Assembly: GCA_002917075.1 (NCBI GenBank)
Contig: NTMA01000025.1
Coordinates: 372,001-436,000 of the forward strand
Length of the DNA: 64,000 nt
Source of the DNA: Hawksworthiomyces lignivorus
Lineage: Eukaryota; Ascomycota; Sordariomycetes; Ophiostomatales; Ophiostomataceae
Reading direction: 5' to 3'
Part shown: positions 10,295-21,344 of the stretch, piece after piece
Layout of the letters: every line of letters starts with the position of its first letter
Numbering within the stretch: position 1 is the stretch's first letter
Position numbers and translations under genes: made by a program
The notes under the pieces: model-generated
Told to the model about the DNA's origin: nothing
What the model saw: only the letters and a program-made list of their open reading frames with translations
The model's database searches: none

Positions 10295-10814
10295 GATAGG
10301 TGAGGAAGTGGACGGATTGGGTGCAGGGTGGGTCTGTTCTTCGCTGGTGGTGGGTCACGCGAGATTCTGCGGTATAGAGAATAGCAAATATGACTTGATG
10401 CCACGAGTAGGATCTGAATTAAATGCTCTTGATGTTCTCGCAGACTTATGGACGACCTGAGTATTTTGTTTTATATGTGGCCCTAAGGTGGATATCAACA
10501 GGGAGTCGAACCGGCACCGATATTAATGTCTTATTTGCGCCGGGCTTAGCGAAAATCCGGACAGATTTCCGCCGTAACTCATCTGTGGTTTGTGAGGCTG
10601 ACTTGCGGTATCGATAAGATGGCGTCGTCGGGTTAAGCAAAATACACAGATAAATCTCCGGTAACTCCGCAGGTCTGTCTGCTCTTGTAATAACAATAGA
10701 CATATAAAGAGTCTTTGTTTAAACTAGGATTTGGCTAATTGCAATATGTCAGTTTCTTTAATTTAAATGGAAATTGGCGAGGGATTGTCTCTCTCGATTG
10801 GACTTTAAATTGCT
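10295..10814. promoter_or_regulatory. Divergent promoter region, isochorismatase-like / DHA1 carrier
   Basis: 520 bp between divergent starts. It should contain both promoters. No repeated operator-like element was recognised. A short tRNA-like B-box in this stretch was examined and rejected. Confidence 0.5.
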
Positions 10815-12395
10815 ATGGCTGAGAAGGTTGCTGGGGAGAAGAATGCACTGGTCGAACAAATACCAGCCGAGTCACCGGGGCCTCCAGAGCCACCAGTGCC
10901 GTCAGAACCTCCATATTCCATCTTTCCAAAGTGGCAACGGGCGTTATATGTCTATATGGCGTCGCTGGCGGCCTTTTCGTCGCCTGTTGCTTCGAGCATC
11001 TACTATCCCGCCATGCTTACGCTTGCTCGAGACTTGAATACGTCCTTGACGAACATCAGCCTGACCATCACAACCTACATGGTATGTCTTTGTCGCCTCG
11101 TTGCCTCGGCATACCGCGCTCTGGAGAGAGACTGACTTTTGCGCGAGAAGATTTTCCAAGGTCTAGCGCCCACCATTGTGGGCGGCATCTCCGACCGCAT
11201 CGGCCGCCGGCCGGCGTATTTCCTCTGCTTCACCCTGTTCGCGGCCGCCAACGTCGGGCTCAGTCTGCAGACCAGCTTCGCCGCACTCCTCGTGCTGCGC
11301 TGCCTACAGAGCTGCGGCAGCAGCGGCACCACGGCCCTATCGAGCGCAGTCGTCTCGGACGTGGCCACGCGGCAGCAGCGCGGCAGCTACATCGGCCTCG
11401 CCGCCCTGGGCAGCTCCATGGGGCCGGCCCTGGGGCCCCTGATCGGCGGCCTCCTGAACCAGTTCCTGGGCTGGCGCGCCATCTTCTGGTTTCTGGCCAT
11501 CTACGCCGGCGTCATGCTGCTGGTGTACGCCCTCTTCATGCCTGAGACCTGCCGCAACATTGTCGGCAATGGCGCGCTGCCACCCCAGCCCTGGAACCGG
11601 CCGGTAGTTGCGTGCATCCGGCCGCGCCGCACGCCGCCGCTGACAGACGCCGGGCAGGTCACGGTGTCGCGCAAGAAGCGCCCCGGCATCCTCTCCAGCA
11701 TCCCCATCATCGTGGAGAAGGAGTCCTTCCTGATCATGTTCTTTGGCGGCCTCGTGTACAGCGGCTTCATCATCATCATCACCGGCCTGCCCCAGCAGCT
11801 CGCGTCGACGTACAGCTTCAACTCGATCCAGGTCGGCCTCTGCTACCTCCCCATCGGCTTCGGCCCGCTGCTCGTGCGGCCGCTGATCGGCCGCGTCATG
11901 GATGCGAATTTCCGCCGGCACGCGCGCGCGCTGGGCCGCGAGATTGTCGAGAACCGCCAGCAGAACATTGACGAGTTCCCCATCGAGCGCGCGCGCCTCG
12001 AGGTGTCCCTGGCCTTTGTCTACCTTTCGAGCGTGGCCATTGTGCCCTACGGCTGGGTCATGGGCCAGCCGCACCCGCCGCTGGCTGCCCTGCTCGTGCT
12101 CCTCTTCATCATGGGCATGTGCACCTCGGCCGCCTTCCAGCCGCTGCTGGCGCTGGTCATCGACATCAACCCCGACCGCCCCGCGGCGTCCGGCGCTGCC
12201 TTTAACCTCGTCCGCTGCCTGCTTGGCGCGGGCGGTGCGGCGCTGGTCAACTTGATGTTTGATTCTCTGGGTAGGGGGTGGACCACCACGATGATTGCTC
12301 TGATTTGGGTGGGGATGAGCGGGTGCTGGTGGATCGTCATCTTCTATGGGCCTAGGTGGAGGAGAGAAAGACGAGCAAAGGATGAACCGCGCTAG
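10815..12395 (+). CDS. MFS multidrug efflux carrier, DHA1 family (12 TM, Qdr/Dtr-like)
   Basis: Two exons, 10815-11081 and 11151-12395. The 69-bp intron (GTATGT...GAAG) joins TTYM to IFQGLAPTIVGG, the conserved TM2 sequence of DHA1 drug:H+ antiporters, giving 503 aa. Motif A appears as SDRIGRRPAYF after TM2, and motif C-like glycines (GSSMGPALGPLIGGLL) sit in TM5. The cytosolic N-terminus is Pro/Glu-rich (residues 1-35), and a central loop (about 220-260) separates two six-helix halves. The likely role is proton-driven export of a toxic or secreted small molecule at the plasma membrane. Exon 2 is very GC-rich compared with its flanks. The gene shares a promoter region with the isochorismatase-like gene. 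Confidence 0.92.
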
Positions 12396-12605
12396 ATGTT
12401 CTTTACGGCTGCTGTGCAAGATAGACAAAACATTCGCCGGAAAAAAGACGCTATCCGTTCTTCTAAGCATTCGTTAGAAAAAAAAAAAAGTAAAAATAAA
12501 AAACAAAACACATTACACAATCACACGGGCAATTACCTGAGGCAACGTAGTGGAGAAGAATCCCCTCGTTCACTGAGAGTAGACTTGGAAACGGCATTTA
12601 CAGCT

Positions 12606-12960
12606 ATGGCGTTCAGTAGCCGAGCTTACACATCATCCCCGCATATCTTCCCGGGAGACCGATGCCCGAGAGCCTGGCTTGAGTTTGGCAAAGCTCTGTC
12701 ATCCGTGGGGCCAAACATTGCTGCCATTGACCTGGACGATGCACCTTTAAAGGACTTCTCCTCGTTGGCGTCCTCATTCAAGGAAGGCAAGTTCAAGTAC
12801 GACAAATCCAACGTGGAGGATCACAACCTTTTGACACAGATAATTCATGCGGTACACGAGGACTTTGGAAGTATTGATGGATGGTATGTATATGTTTAAA
12901 TCGAATTTCTTACTGTTTCTCTCAATTCTAACATAAACTAATATACCAATTGTTGGAATC
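12606..12960 (+). pseudogene. Truncated short-chain dehydrogenase (SDR) remnant
   Basis: From ATG 12606 a frame encodes the first Rossmann half of an SDR: LEFGKALSSVGPNIAAIDLDD (beta1-alphaB-beta2 and the acidic cofactor-specificity position), then SNVEDHNLLTQIIHAVHEDFGSIDGW, the usual segment before the NNAG motif. The expected glycine-rich TGxxxGxG start is degraded (RCPRAWLEFG). After DGW a good donor (GTATGT at about 12884) opens a would-be intron. The rest of the enzyme (NNAG, S-Y-K catalytic residues) is absent; a 60-bp LTR fragment begins at 12961 instead. I read this as a dead 5' fragment, possibly truncated with the retroelement insertion. Confidence 0.65.
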
Positions 12961-13020
12961 TGTTGAGCAGTCCTTATATAATGCCATGCCTGCAGGTTGA
13001 TACCGTATGCCTATCACTTG
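12961..13020 (+). mobile_element. Truncated LTR fragment, copy C
   Basis: The first 60 bp of the solo-LTR family (TGTTGAGCAG start, TATATAAT box, then the conserved block ending CTATCACTTG). Identity to the other copies stops abruptly at 13020, so no right end and no target duplication are visible. Confidence 0.85.
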
Positions 13021-13561
13021 CCTACAAGTACACCGTCTGGCATTGAGTTCAGAGTCGCCATACCAGCATCAAAATCCAAAGATAGATCGGAGGAGCACAT
13101 GGGGATGCGCATCACGCTGTTAGTAGAAGTCTGTCCAGCGGCAGGGGTTGTATTTTGTTGCTGGCATCGGCCAAATACGATTTCAGCGTTGTCAGACGTG
13201 TCAATGAGGTCGACAGACTTCGCTTTCTCTGCTGCACCATACCGAAGAATGCGCGGATGCGGCGAGATTTCGAACAAAGGATGCATGCCATCAACGAAAA
13301 AGTCATCAATTGCACCTGTCCTATAGATACACCAGAGCGGCGAAGAAGTCATTATCGCGAAAATGGCTGACTGGCTGCTCTGTAAGGCTGGCTGCCTTTG
13401 CGTACAAGAGTTTGAAAAGTATGATGTAGCTCTTGCATGGTCCAATCAGTATTGCCATCGCCGAAACATGTCGTTCTGGCTCGCCGCTTGTGTTTGTTTT
13501 CTGCTGATTGGTATCCTTGTTTTCATTAAGTCAAGTCTCTAATGACGGCAATCATCTACCA

Positions 13562-15759
13562 CTAGCCTATGCTCTTCTCCTCTGAGTCAAGATCTTTGAT
13601 GTTGTGGTCTTCGATCCTTTTCTGGTCAGCTTGCTCAACGTAACCAGGCGATAGTTGGTATGCTTGTAGCTTAGGGTGCTTGGGATCGCTAACGTCCACG
13701 ACTGCCAAAAGATCGCCTGGCTGGGTCACTGGTATTGACTGTGTCCCATGAGACCACGATCCCATTCCTGTGTTCTCGTGAGCCATTCGCTGCAGCTGGA
13801 AGATGTCAGTGGTTGACCATTCGAGTTTCGCGAAGTGGTAGCCCTCCGTTGTACGCCACGACAGCACTGGGCTAACGTAGGAGAGTACGATGATGAGCCC
13901 GCCGACAAAGAACAGACAAGCGAAACCGAACATGTTAATAGAGACGAAGCTTTCCGAGATGATTTTCTATACATATCCGTCGTCAATATTAGTCTCGCAG
14001 CGTCCTTTCGTATGAGTTTGAGACACATTCTATACCTGATTTGCACATTCCGTTTTCTCCGTCGCAGTGCTTGGGTACGTAAAAATCTCAGCGTACTTTG
14101 GATCTTTAAATCCAATTTGTGATCGTAGGAATAAGTACTGGTAGTAAGCCATGGTCGTCGCATGCCAGTGTTGGACTTCTAGTTGCCACTGGTTATCAGG
14201 CAAATGAGCGAGAATTGTCCCGGAGAGCTTATCCCTGGCCACGAGGGCATGTGTGCCGAGCAACACAATGGGGGCTCTTATTGCACTACCGATACTAATG
14301 GTTGTATTAAACCGAACACGCAGCCACTCTAGATCTTCCCCTGCGGCTATATTCTGTAGACGTAGAGACGCGTCGCCGGCGTTTTCAAGTCCGGTGCACT
14401 TTTGCCCAGATACTCCTGTGTAGCATAATTGCTCCAACTCTTGACAAGCTAGTGGCGTTCCTGGCTTGCTCTGTTGAAAAAAGTTCGCTTTATACCAGTC
14501 ACTCAGCTGGAGCTCATAAGATCCTGTTGTGTTCGTCGTCCCACCGTACCAGTCGTCGTTGGATGGATGTGAAAACAGAATACGACTCGATGTTAAAAAG
14601 AAGAGAGAGATTGTGCCATTTTCCGGATTAAGTTCTTGAATAGGAATAAAGCTAGAATCATCTAGGCTATGACTTCCATTGTAATATTTAGAGTATTGTA
14701 AACTGCGTTATCTTGTTAGTGGATGATAAAGTGAGCACCAGTAATGCTAGAGAAAAAATAAACACACTTAACATTGAAGTCATTTCTTGTATCAGCACCC
14801 AGAAGCGCCAGCTCTCCAATGTCAGGAAATATATTATTGGAGAATCGTGCGGTATAGTTCAAGGTTACACTTTTGTTTAGACTTTTTTGTGGGCCGTAGT
14901 AGTACGTGGTGTAGGACTGGTTTAAATCTTCCTCTTGAAACCGGTAGCCCTTTGTAGCTAGAGGTGCACAATGTACTGTCTTTCGGAACTTGAGTCTTTG
15001 GTAGGGTGGAGAGTTGCGTCCAAAGTCGTCGTGGCTGTCTAAAAGCCCCGTGTCTATAAACAAGTTCCCTGCCTTGCTGTGCTTGCAAATCTTGGCGTCG
15101 AAAGGACAACTCGCATTAGTGTCTACTACCGCCGGGGTTAACTGCTTCTTGACGTAGGTGCCACAACTTGCTCCAACTACAGGAGTTGATGAATAACACT
15201 GACGAGCGTAAGTGTCTGCTGCCATTGTATCACGGACCAATAGAGAACCCTGTGTATCAACAGAAGCACTTATGTTAGATGGCTTAAGTAGCATGGAACA
15301 GTTAACACCTGACATTAACACTTCGTTATTCACTAGGGTCGCGACGCGTGACGAAAAACCGCTAGCGAGAGTGAAGCCAACGAAACAAGCTGCAGCCATG
15401 ACCAATGGCAGAAGCAATCGAGCCCAGACTCTTTGAGCCCTAGCTCGTCTCCAGGATAATCCCATATCTACAATTGTCCAAATAGCGCCCTCAGGGTTGG
15501 GTGCATTGCGCAAGAAGGCTTGTCGTTGATGATAAATGCCATCACCGGGGTTATTTTTCGAATAGACGTAATGCAAAACGAGGCACCCAAGCCTCCAAAA
15601 GCGCGTGCCAACAAGAGCCACAAAGAAAGCGATGAAGGCGATCAGTAAGTTGCCATCTTGACGAGTAACCGTAAAAGTAGCTCCGAGTATCCGACCCCTT
15701 GACCAATTAACCCAGGCCCCTAGATACACGTCGTAAGCAATCGCTGAATCAACAGGCAT
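13562..15759 (-). CDS. Uncharacterised fungal multi-pass membrane protein
   Basis: Three exons, 15759-14768, 14702-14036 and 13966-13562, joined by introns with GTGTGT/CGCAG and GTATAG/TATAG ends, giving 687 aa in phase. N-terminal hydrophobic segments (about residues 35-60, DGNLLIAFIAFFVALVGTRFWRL; about 115-135) precede a large, probably extracytosolic, Cys- and N-glycosylation-site-rich domain (about 140-560; several NxT/S). A last TM segment (FACLFFVGGLIIVLSYVSPVL) and a short cytosolic tail follow. The architecture matches a large lineage-expanded family of fungal hypothetical proteins with the DGNLLxAxxAxFVxxVGTxFWRL signature, which I know only as uncharacterised. A sensor or scaffold role would be speculation. 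Confidence 0.78.
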
Positions 15760-17218
15760 GATTTCATCTCGAGGGAGCTTGAATAAAACGAAAAGATCGG
15801 TCGATTGCAGGAAGGATACATGGTTTATTGTAGCAAGTGGCTAAAACATAACAAGACGCGTTAGAAAGAAAATGTTGAAAGGTTCGTAGATATATTATTA
15901 CAGATCGCCATTTTTTCCTTACAGCAAGTACTAAGTATCATGGTTGCCTCAAAGTGCCAGGATTGATATAACTTCATTTAAAAATCCATATCGACTCCGT
16001 CTACGCTCACGCTATCCAACACCTAAAGCTAAAAAGCAGTGAAACTTTTCATATCGCCGGTAGAATTAGTCCTGAGGCGGTGCTGTTAACGCGGCAGAAT
16101 ACTATGAATTACAGTCACAGGCGGTATTGGCATAATTTCGGAATTTACACTTACCGAGAGCTCAAAACCAACTCCAAGGTCCAACGGCTAAACGCAAGTG
16201 GTCACAAACAGATACCTGTCTATTATACTCATTTTTTGCATATACTTCCTGCCAAGCATTTAGCTAGTGGCATAGCTCCACATCTTCTATTTTGTTAGAG
16301 GGTGGTGTAGGGGTTAATCGTATTTGTTAGCCTTTCCTGACTTACGTCTATTCTACGTTGAACCCTCTGATATGCGCCCGCTCTGCTTGAGCCACCATAT
16401 AGAGGGTGGTTTAGACTGGCAAAACTATCCTATAAGAAACTCCTCCAGCTTATGCGGTTACTCACAGCCCATAAGATCTCTAATACGGGGTCCTTGTTAT
16501 TCACAACTTGCTACCGCGTGAAAATTAATATCAGGTGCATTAGATCATGCTGCTGGGAGCAATCTTGACCTTTCACAGCTTATAAAGCTTTATATTGAAT
16601 AAGGAGGAATTACATTCTCTTGGGAAAGAATAACTCATATAAGTCTTCTTTTCGCAGCGCCATAAAACCCTCCGTCCACGCAATTCATTAAACCAGAAGA
16701 ACTAGGATCAGTCGGATCCGACGAAGTCAAGGCCATCTGGAGTGTGTCTGTGTTAGTGGACCTTCAGCGGATGACAATTCGTGACTGGTTGGAGATACTA
16801 TCATGAGACTTGAAATTGGAAGGAAAACGAGTGGTTCTCGCTAGTATAAAATGTACAAGACTGTTTGGGAAATTTCAACTTCGTCTGTTCAATGAGGATT
16901 GCCACTGAAATTGATAACGAAGAATATTCATTAACATAAAATCTGCATCTTTCACTCTTTGTACGTGAAAACACAGTGAAATAGGAAATAACACCTCTTA
17001 CTTCTCCATATTCAAAGTCTTCTCTTCTCACATTTTCAAAAGAAATCTCAGTTAAGGGATAAAACTCGACTAGATCAAATGCCACCATGTATATTGATGA
17101 GTTAGTATTGTAAAACAGCTTTGAAGATACGCTGTAGACGAGGCAGTGAAAATCCAAAGAAAAATACGGAATTCTTGAGATGCAGCTCATGATTTTGCTC
17201 TTGACTTCGACAATGATA
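15760..17218. other. Long AT-rich intergenic stretch
   Basis: No gene is called. A 129-codon minus-strand frame (17190-16801) is the only notable one; it is AT-driven in composition, with no domain. A short motif, AGAGGGTGGT, recurs at about 16298 and 16402. Confidence 0.5.
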
Positions 17219-18157
17219 TCATGGGAAGAGTGCCGTCAAAACATCACCGTATGCCTTATACGACAACCGATTCTTCTCAATATCAAAGTCATTCCAGTAC
17301 CCGGCGCCCGCAAGGCCGCTCGCCGAGTTCCACGCCCTGAACCTAGACTGAGCTTGCGCGGCCGTCGTGCCCTGCGACGGCTTCGAGTCGTTTGTCACCC
17401 ACACGAGCGGCACGACTTTCATCCCGAAGGCACTCTGCCAGTTGCCTGGGTTATTCCCGGCACCACCGTCGTAGCACTGTAGATAAATCCTGTCTAGCAG
17501 CGGAGCTTGGCTCGTGCCGTTGCTGCTGCTGCTGCCATTCAGTTTCGTCTTGAGGTTTACCCAAAAGTCGCCATTTGTGTATGGCGCAAGTGTATAGTGG
17601 TAACCGGCAGTGCCAAGCATCTTTGCAAAGGCAGCCTTGCTTGATCCATCGTAGATGGACTCGTCGTCGTCGTTGACGGCATCGAGGCCCCATGCTTCTC
17701 GCAGCGCCACGAAGTTGCGATAGAGGGGCGTGTCGGCGCCGGTGCCCGGACTGCGCATCAGGTCGCGCACGTGCTGGGCATTCATAGAGATCTCGACACG
17801 GTTGCTGCTGCTGCTGCCTCCAGCATCGGCTGATTTGAAAGAGCGGACCTTATCGGCTAGAGCAGCGCCGCCGACATAAGAGCCATTCGTAGCGATGAGC
17901 GTGTCTTTGCTGCCCGGCGTGTTAGAATAGTACATTATGCCGCCGTCAGCTAGGATGCCGACGCCGAAGATGATGAAACTGTTGAATCCCGAAGTCAAGA
18001 GGGCGGTCGTATTCGACTTGAGAACGTCTTTGAATAGAAAAATGGCCCTGATGCTGCCTGACGCATTCTCCTTCTCGCTAGCGACTGCTGCGCCCAAGGC
18101 ATGGCGAAAGAGTAGGGCAAGCAGGAGCTGCAAGGCTATTCGAATGCAATGCTTCAT
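17219..18157 (-). CDS. Secreted GH18-like (TIM-barrel) glycoside hydrolase
   Basis: 312 aa, single exon, ATG 18157. Residues 1-22 form a signal peptide (hydrophobic LQLLLALLF core), so the protein should be secreted. The barrel shows NSFIIFGVGILADGGIMYY (beta2), WGLDAVNDDDESIYD (beta4), LDRIYLQCYDGGAGNNPGNW and VPLVWVTND (later strands). Residues 159-166 align with the GH18 signature DGxDxDxE as D159-A-V-N162-D-D164-D-E166, so the putative acid Glu166 and Asp164 are kept while one Asp is Asn. Similar fungal proteins are usually annotated as chitinase-like or coagulation-factor-5/8-domain proteins. Chitin or another N-acetylhexosamine polymer is the likely target, but activity is unproven. Confidence 0.78.
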   Translation of the reverse strand: MKHCIRIALQLLLALLFRHALGAAVASEKENASGSIRAIFLFKDVLKSNTTALLTSGFNSFIIFGVGILADGGIMYYSNTPGSKDTLIATNGSYVGGAALADKVRSFKSADAGGSSSSNRVEISMNAQHVRDLMRSPGTGADTPLYRNFVALREAWGLDAVNDDDESIYDGSSKAAFAKMLGTAGYHYTLAPYTNGDFWVNLKTKLNGSSSSNGTSQAPLLDRIYLQCYDGGAGNNPGNWQSAFGMKVVPLVWVTNDSKPSQGTTAAQAQSRFRAWNSASGLAGAGYWNDFDIEKNRLSYKAYGDVLTALFP

Positions 18158-18836
18158 CTTTGCCCTTCAAATTCTTAAGAGTCCATAAGGGTAGCCCTTC
18201 GATCTTAAAGTCATCACCAGAGCTTGAGGCTCTCAAAGTCAGGTCAAGAGATACCTGCGGTCCAGCTCCTCTCCATTTCTCCCCTCATTGTTAATATTAC
18301 AGGCAAATAAGAGAAGCTGGATGGCAAAATAATCTAAGTAAACATATTTCTCATTTCTTTATCCAGCGGATAAATTATACATGCTCAGGTCATTTCTAGC
18401 ATACAATTTCTACTCCTTTAACTATACCAATCAGCTTCTCGCTTCGGTTTCTAATTCATTGAAACTCAAACAGGGCCTCAATTAATCCACTAAGACCCTA
18501 CCAAAAAAAAAGACCACGAAACCTTCCAAATACGAGCATGACTATGAGCACATTGGCTCCTTCGTCAATCATTTGGCTCAATGAGACTAGGCTGTCAGAG
18601 TCGTTCCGGTTAGGGTGATGTATAAGATTAGCTTGGGCGAGGGCACAGCTTGTCAGTGAGACTCGTGGTTGTATTTAACACAAGGCTGTTGTGCTTGAGA
18701 TGAGAGCGTGAAATACAATAGTACAAAAAAGGAGATTCTATTGTACGACCTTTAATACAGGTGAAAATAAATCAAAGCCTTGAGTATTACAATTATGGGG
18801 TATAAATGACTCATATGTTTCATAATTCAGACGACA
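18158..18836. other. Intergenic
   Basis: 679 bp upstream of the hydrolase and downstream of the Zn2Cys6 gene. AT-rich; nothing supported. Confidence 0.6.
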
Positions 18837-21344
18837 TCACATCCACAGACTGTTGCTTCCGGTTTCCGTCTCTATGTTTGTTTCTCGTATCAAGTTCTCG
18901 AAAAAAGCCATATCCACGCCTTGAAATGCCCACTGATCTGAGCCGGCGGCTGGCCTAGGATAGACGGCCTCGGACGATATTGGGTTGTTCAGACCGGCCC
19001 CAAAATTGGCCGTAAGCCGAGGAGAGATCATGGCCGCTTCCTGAAGCAGCTGGCCTGGCGCGGGCTGCTTGGCGCTGCCGTCCTTCGCGTGCAAGCAAGG
19101 CTGCGTTGATGGCATGGCAGCAAAATCATGAATCTCGGCCGGCAGGCTTCCTTCTACAGAAAGTGCCAGTGGAACGGATGCCTGCGTCGGCAGGTCAGTT
19201 CTGCAAAACACTTGGGGAGTGGCGCTGGTCTGGCCATCGTGGCTGGGCAGAGCCTCTGCCGTTGGTTCCGAGACATTCGCACTGCCACGCGCAAGAGCGC
19301 CAGGCGGCGGCAGCGGCGGCGGTTTTTGCGCCTGCTTTGTGACGGTGCCGTTGCGACCGATTGTGACGAGACCGACGTAGGGAACTGAGATCTGCAGCTC
19401 GCCAGCGCTGCGGACGTCGGCGTCGCAGGACTCGAGGGTGTCGCCGGAGCCGCGGGCGGTGTCGGCCTCGATGGCGAGCAGCTGGCGCAGCAGCTCGACG
19501 CTGGTAGCACTGACAGTGTCTTCGTTGAGCTCGCCGATGCGGTGCATGCTCTCGAGGACTTCTTCGGTCATTGCGCGGTCGGACAGGCGCTGGTGGGCGA
19601 GGAACGTGCCGGCGTGCGCGGCATTGGCGGCGTTGCGGTGGCCGTCGAGGTGAATGAGAATGAGCGTCAGCGATGCCATGAGCGCGAAGAACTCGACGAA
19701 GCGGTAGCAGCAGGCCACGCGATTGAAGTTGCGGAACACAATGTAGCGCGTCAGGATCTCACGGCTGCTGCTGACACAGGCGGCACGGCTGTACTCGTAG
19801 TGTCGCTGGTCTACCGCGGAGTCCGACGCCGGGTGCATCATGTGTGGCAGGTGCAACTGGTGCAGCAGGTGATAGTAGAAGATCTGGTTCGACAACTTGA
19901 GAGTCTCCCACACACTCTCGTCCCCCGGCGGCACCGTGGCCAGGTTCGGTGCCAGCCACCACCGGCCCGGCAGAGCGGCCGCGATTTTTTGCATTTCCTT
20001 GTCGATCTTCTCCGTGGCCGCGTAGTCATCCGAGCGCAGGCCGCGCTCGTTGCGGTCCGAGATGTAGCTGGTGATCCGACTCAGCTCGTACTCCAGCTGA
20101 GACATAGGCGAAATGTTGCCGAGCACCTCGGCCGAGGCCAGCGAGGCATCGAGGGCCGCCTGCGGCAGCCCCAGCAGCAGGCACATAAACCTTTCGGCGG
20201 TCACGATTCGGTACCAAAGCATCTGTGGCTCTGGACCACCGTCAGGCCGCATCGATTTCATCTGGTGTCGATTTTGTCTCGGAATGCCCATGAGCTGGGC
20301 CATGGACAGTGCGCGGCGCCAGGTCAGCCACGACCGGCGCAGAGAGCCAGCGTTTGCACGATAGAGCGCCTCGAGGAGAATGCATTCTAGACCATCGATC
20401 GTGTCCAACAGTGCGTCATTGGTAGTGACCAAACTTATTGCAGTGTCTGCGAGTCTTGTCATGATAGTGTCTGAAGGCTCGGAAAGGCTACCAAGCTCAT
20501 CTTGGCCAGTGAAATCGGACATCTGCAGGACGATGGCAATCAAGAGCATCTGTCGCGCAACCAGGACAGGATGTGTCTGTGGCGTGCATCGAACACGGAG
20601 CTCTGTCGGCGGCAAAAAGCCATCTTTTTTAATATTCCGGTAAGAGCTGACGACTACTTGATAGTATTGGTAGGCTAGGCTGGTGCAAGAAGCGATGAGG
20701 TCAAGATCTCTTTGAGGTGGATACACAGCAAGCAAGGCTTCGGAGAGCCTCTCATTTGCTTCTCTGGGTAATTCCAGTAGCTTAGAGGGTGCTCGATTGT
20801 GCAGGATGGCAAGAGACTTATCCTGAAGTGGGTGCGGGCTTGATCTTGCTCGGTCATTTAAAGATTCAGGAGTATTGCAGAGGGCTGCAGAGATGCTGCT
20901 TGCGTCATCCACAATCGATGGGCAGCGTGATGACATGCTCTGTGGTACAGAAGCTGAGGTGATGGTCGCTTCGGGGGTCAGCATGTTCGGACTTGGGCTG
21001 GAGTTTCTGTCTTGCCTTGCGTGGTTCGTATGAGATGACGAGTTGGCGCCACCGAGTACTGGTGCGGAGGCTTTGCCAGATTGCTGAACCAGCTGTTGGA
21101 TCATAGCTTCGACACGAACGATCCGGTCACCGACCAGGCGGCTCTTGACGGCGGACGGAGTCGTCTCCTCGGGGAACTCCTGGCTGACACATCGGAGACA
21201 ACGCCTGGCGCACCCGACACACACAGTGGTATTGGCCGGCTCGAAGATGCACCGGACTTTTCTCCGTTTGCATTCCCAGCAGGTACGCGTCCCTTTGCGG
21301 ACCTTTCTGCGTTTTGGCTGCGGCTCCCCGCCGTTCGGATCCAT
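18837..21344 (-). CDS. Zn2Cys6 transcription factor with fungal-specific regulatory domain
   Basis: 835 aa in one exon from ATG 21344. The binuclear zinc cluster lies at residues 22-52 (C22-x2-C25-x6-C32-x9-C42-x2-C45-x6-C52, with an extra Cys49), preceded by a basic patch KRRKVRKGTR that may serve as a nuclear signal. A Ser/Pro-rich linker (about 85-190) follows, then a middle-homology region with LYRANAGSLRRSWLTWRRALSMAQLMGIPRQ, the typical core of the fungal_trans domain. The C-terminus is acidic and Pro/Ala-rich and may be the activation domain. It probably binds CGG half-sites. Its targets are unknown; the nearest candidates are the DHA2 carrier upstream and the GH18-like gene. A long poly-T tract lies about 140 bp upstream of the start. 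Confidence 0.92.
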   Translation of the reverse strand: MDPNGGEPQPKRRKVRKGTRTCWECKRRKVRCIFEPANTTVCVGCARRCLRCVSQEFPEETTPSAVKSRLVGDRIVRVEAMIQQLVQQSGKASAPVLGGANSSSHTNHARQDRNSSPSPNMLTPEATITSASVPQSMSSRCPSIVDDASSISAALCNTPESLNDRARSSPHPLQDKSLAILHNRAPSKLLELPREANERLSEALLAVYPPQRDLDLIASCTSLAYQYYQVVVSSYRNIKKDGFLPPTELRVRCTPQTHPVLVARQMLLIAIVLQMSDFTGQDELGSLSEPSDTIMTRLADTAISLVTTNDALLDTIDGLECILLEALYRANAGSLRRSWLTWRRALSMAQLMGIPRQNRHQMKSMRPDGGPEPQMLWYRIVTAERFMCLLLGLPQAALDASLASAEVLGNISPMSQLEYELSRITSYISDRNERGLRSDDYAATEKIDKEMQKIAAALPGRWWLAPNLATVPPGDESVWETLKLSNQIFYYHLLHQLHLPHMMHPASDSAVDQRHYEYSRAACVSSSREILTRYIVFRNFNRVACCYRFVEFFALMASLTLILIHLDGHRNAANAAHAGTFLAHQRLSDRAMTEEVLESMHRIGELNEDTVSATSVELLRQLLAIEADTARGSGDTLESCDADVRSAGELQISVPYVGLVTIGRNGTVTKQAQKPPPLPPPGALARGSANVSEPTAEALPSHDGQTSATPQVFCRTDLPTQASVPLALSVEGSLPAEIHDFAAMPSTQPCLHAKDGSAKQPAPGQLLQEAAMISPRLTANFGAGLNNPISSEAVYPRPAAGSDQWAFQGVDMAFFENLIRETNIETETGSNSLWM

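Larger units (their letters stand above)
12396..13561. other. Gene-poor stretch with SDR remnant and LTR fragment
   Basis: It holds the pseudogene at 12606-12960, the LTR fragment at 12961-13020 and an A-rich run near 12480-12505. On the minus strand an open frame at 13445-13014 (143 codons, Met start) has no recognised domain and ends close to the LTR fragment. It could be a leftover of a disrupted gene, but I leave it uncalled. Confidence 0.5.

Noticed and set aside
10481..10575. tRNA-like B-box (GGTTCGACTCC) on the minus strand
   Set aside because: The T-arm stem does not pair, no A-box or D-arm fits upstream and no cloverleaf can be drawn.
11337..12470. 377-codon minus-strand open frame
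   Set aside because: Antisense shadow of the GC-rich DHA1 exon; low-complexity His/Asp/Ala/Arg composition and no domain.
13014..13445. 143-codon minus-strand open frame
   Set aside because: No recognisable domain, another minus-strand frame is also open across it, and it ends next to an LTR fragment. Probably debris.
16801..17190. 129-codon minus-strand open frame
   Set aside because: AT-driven Phe/Ser/Tyr-rich composition, no domain and no splice context. A real orphan gene cannot be excluded.
19542..20390. 282-codon plus-strand open frame
   Set aside because: Antisense to the Zn2Cys6 regulator, which has clear domains on the other strand.
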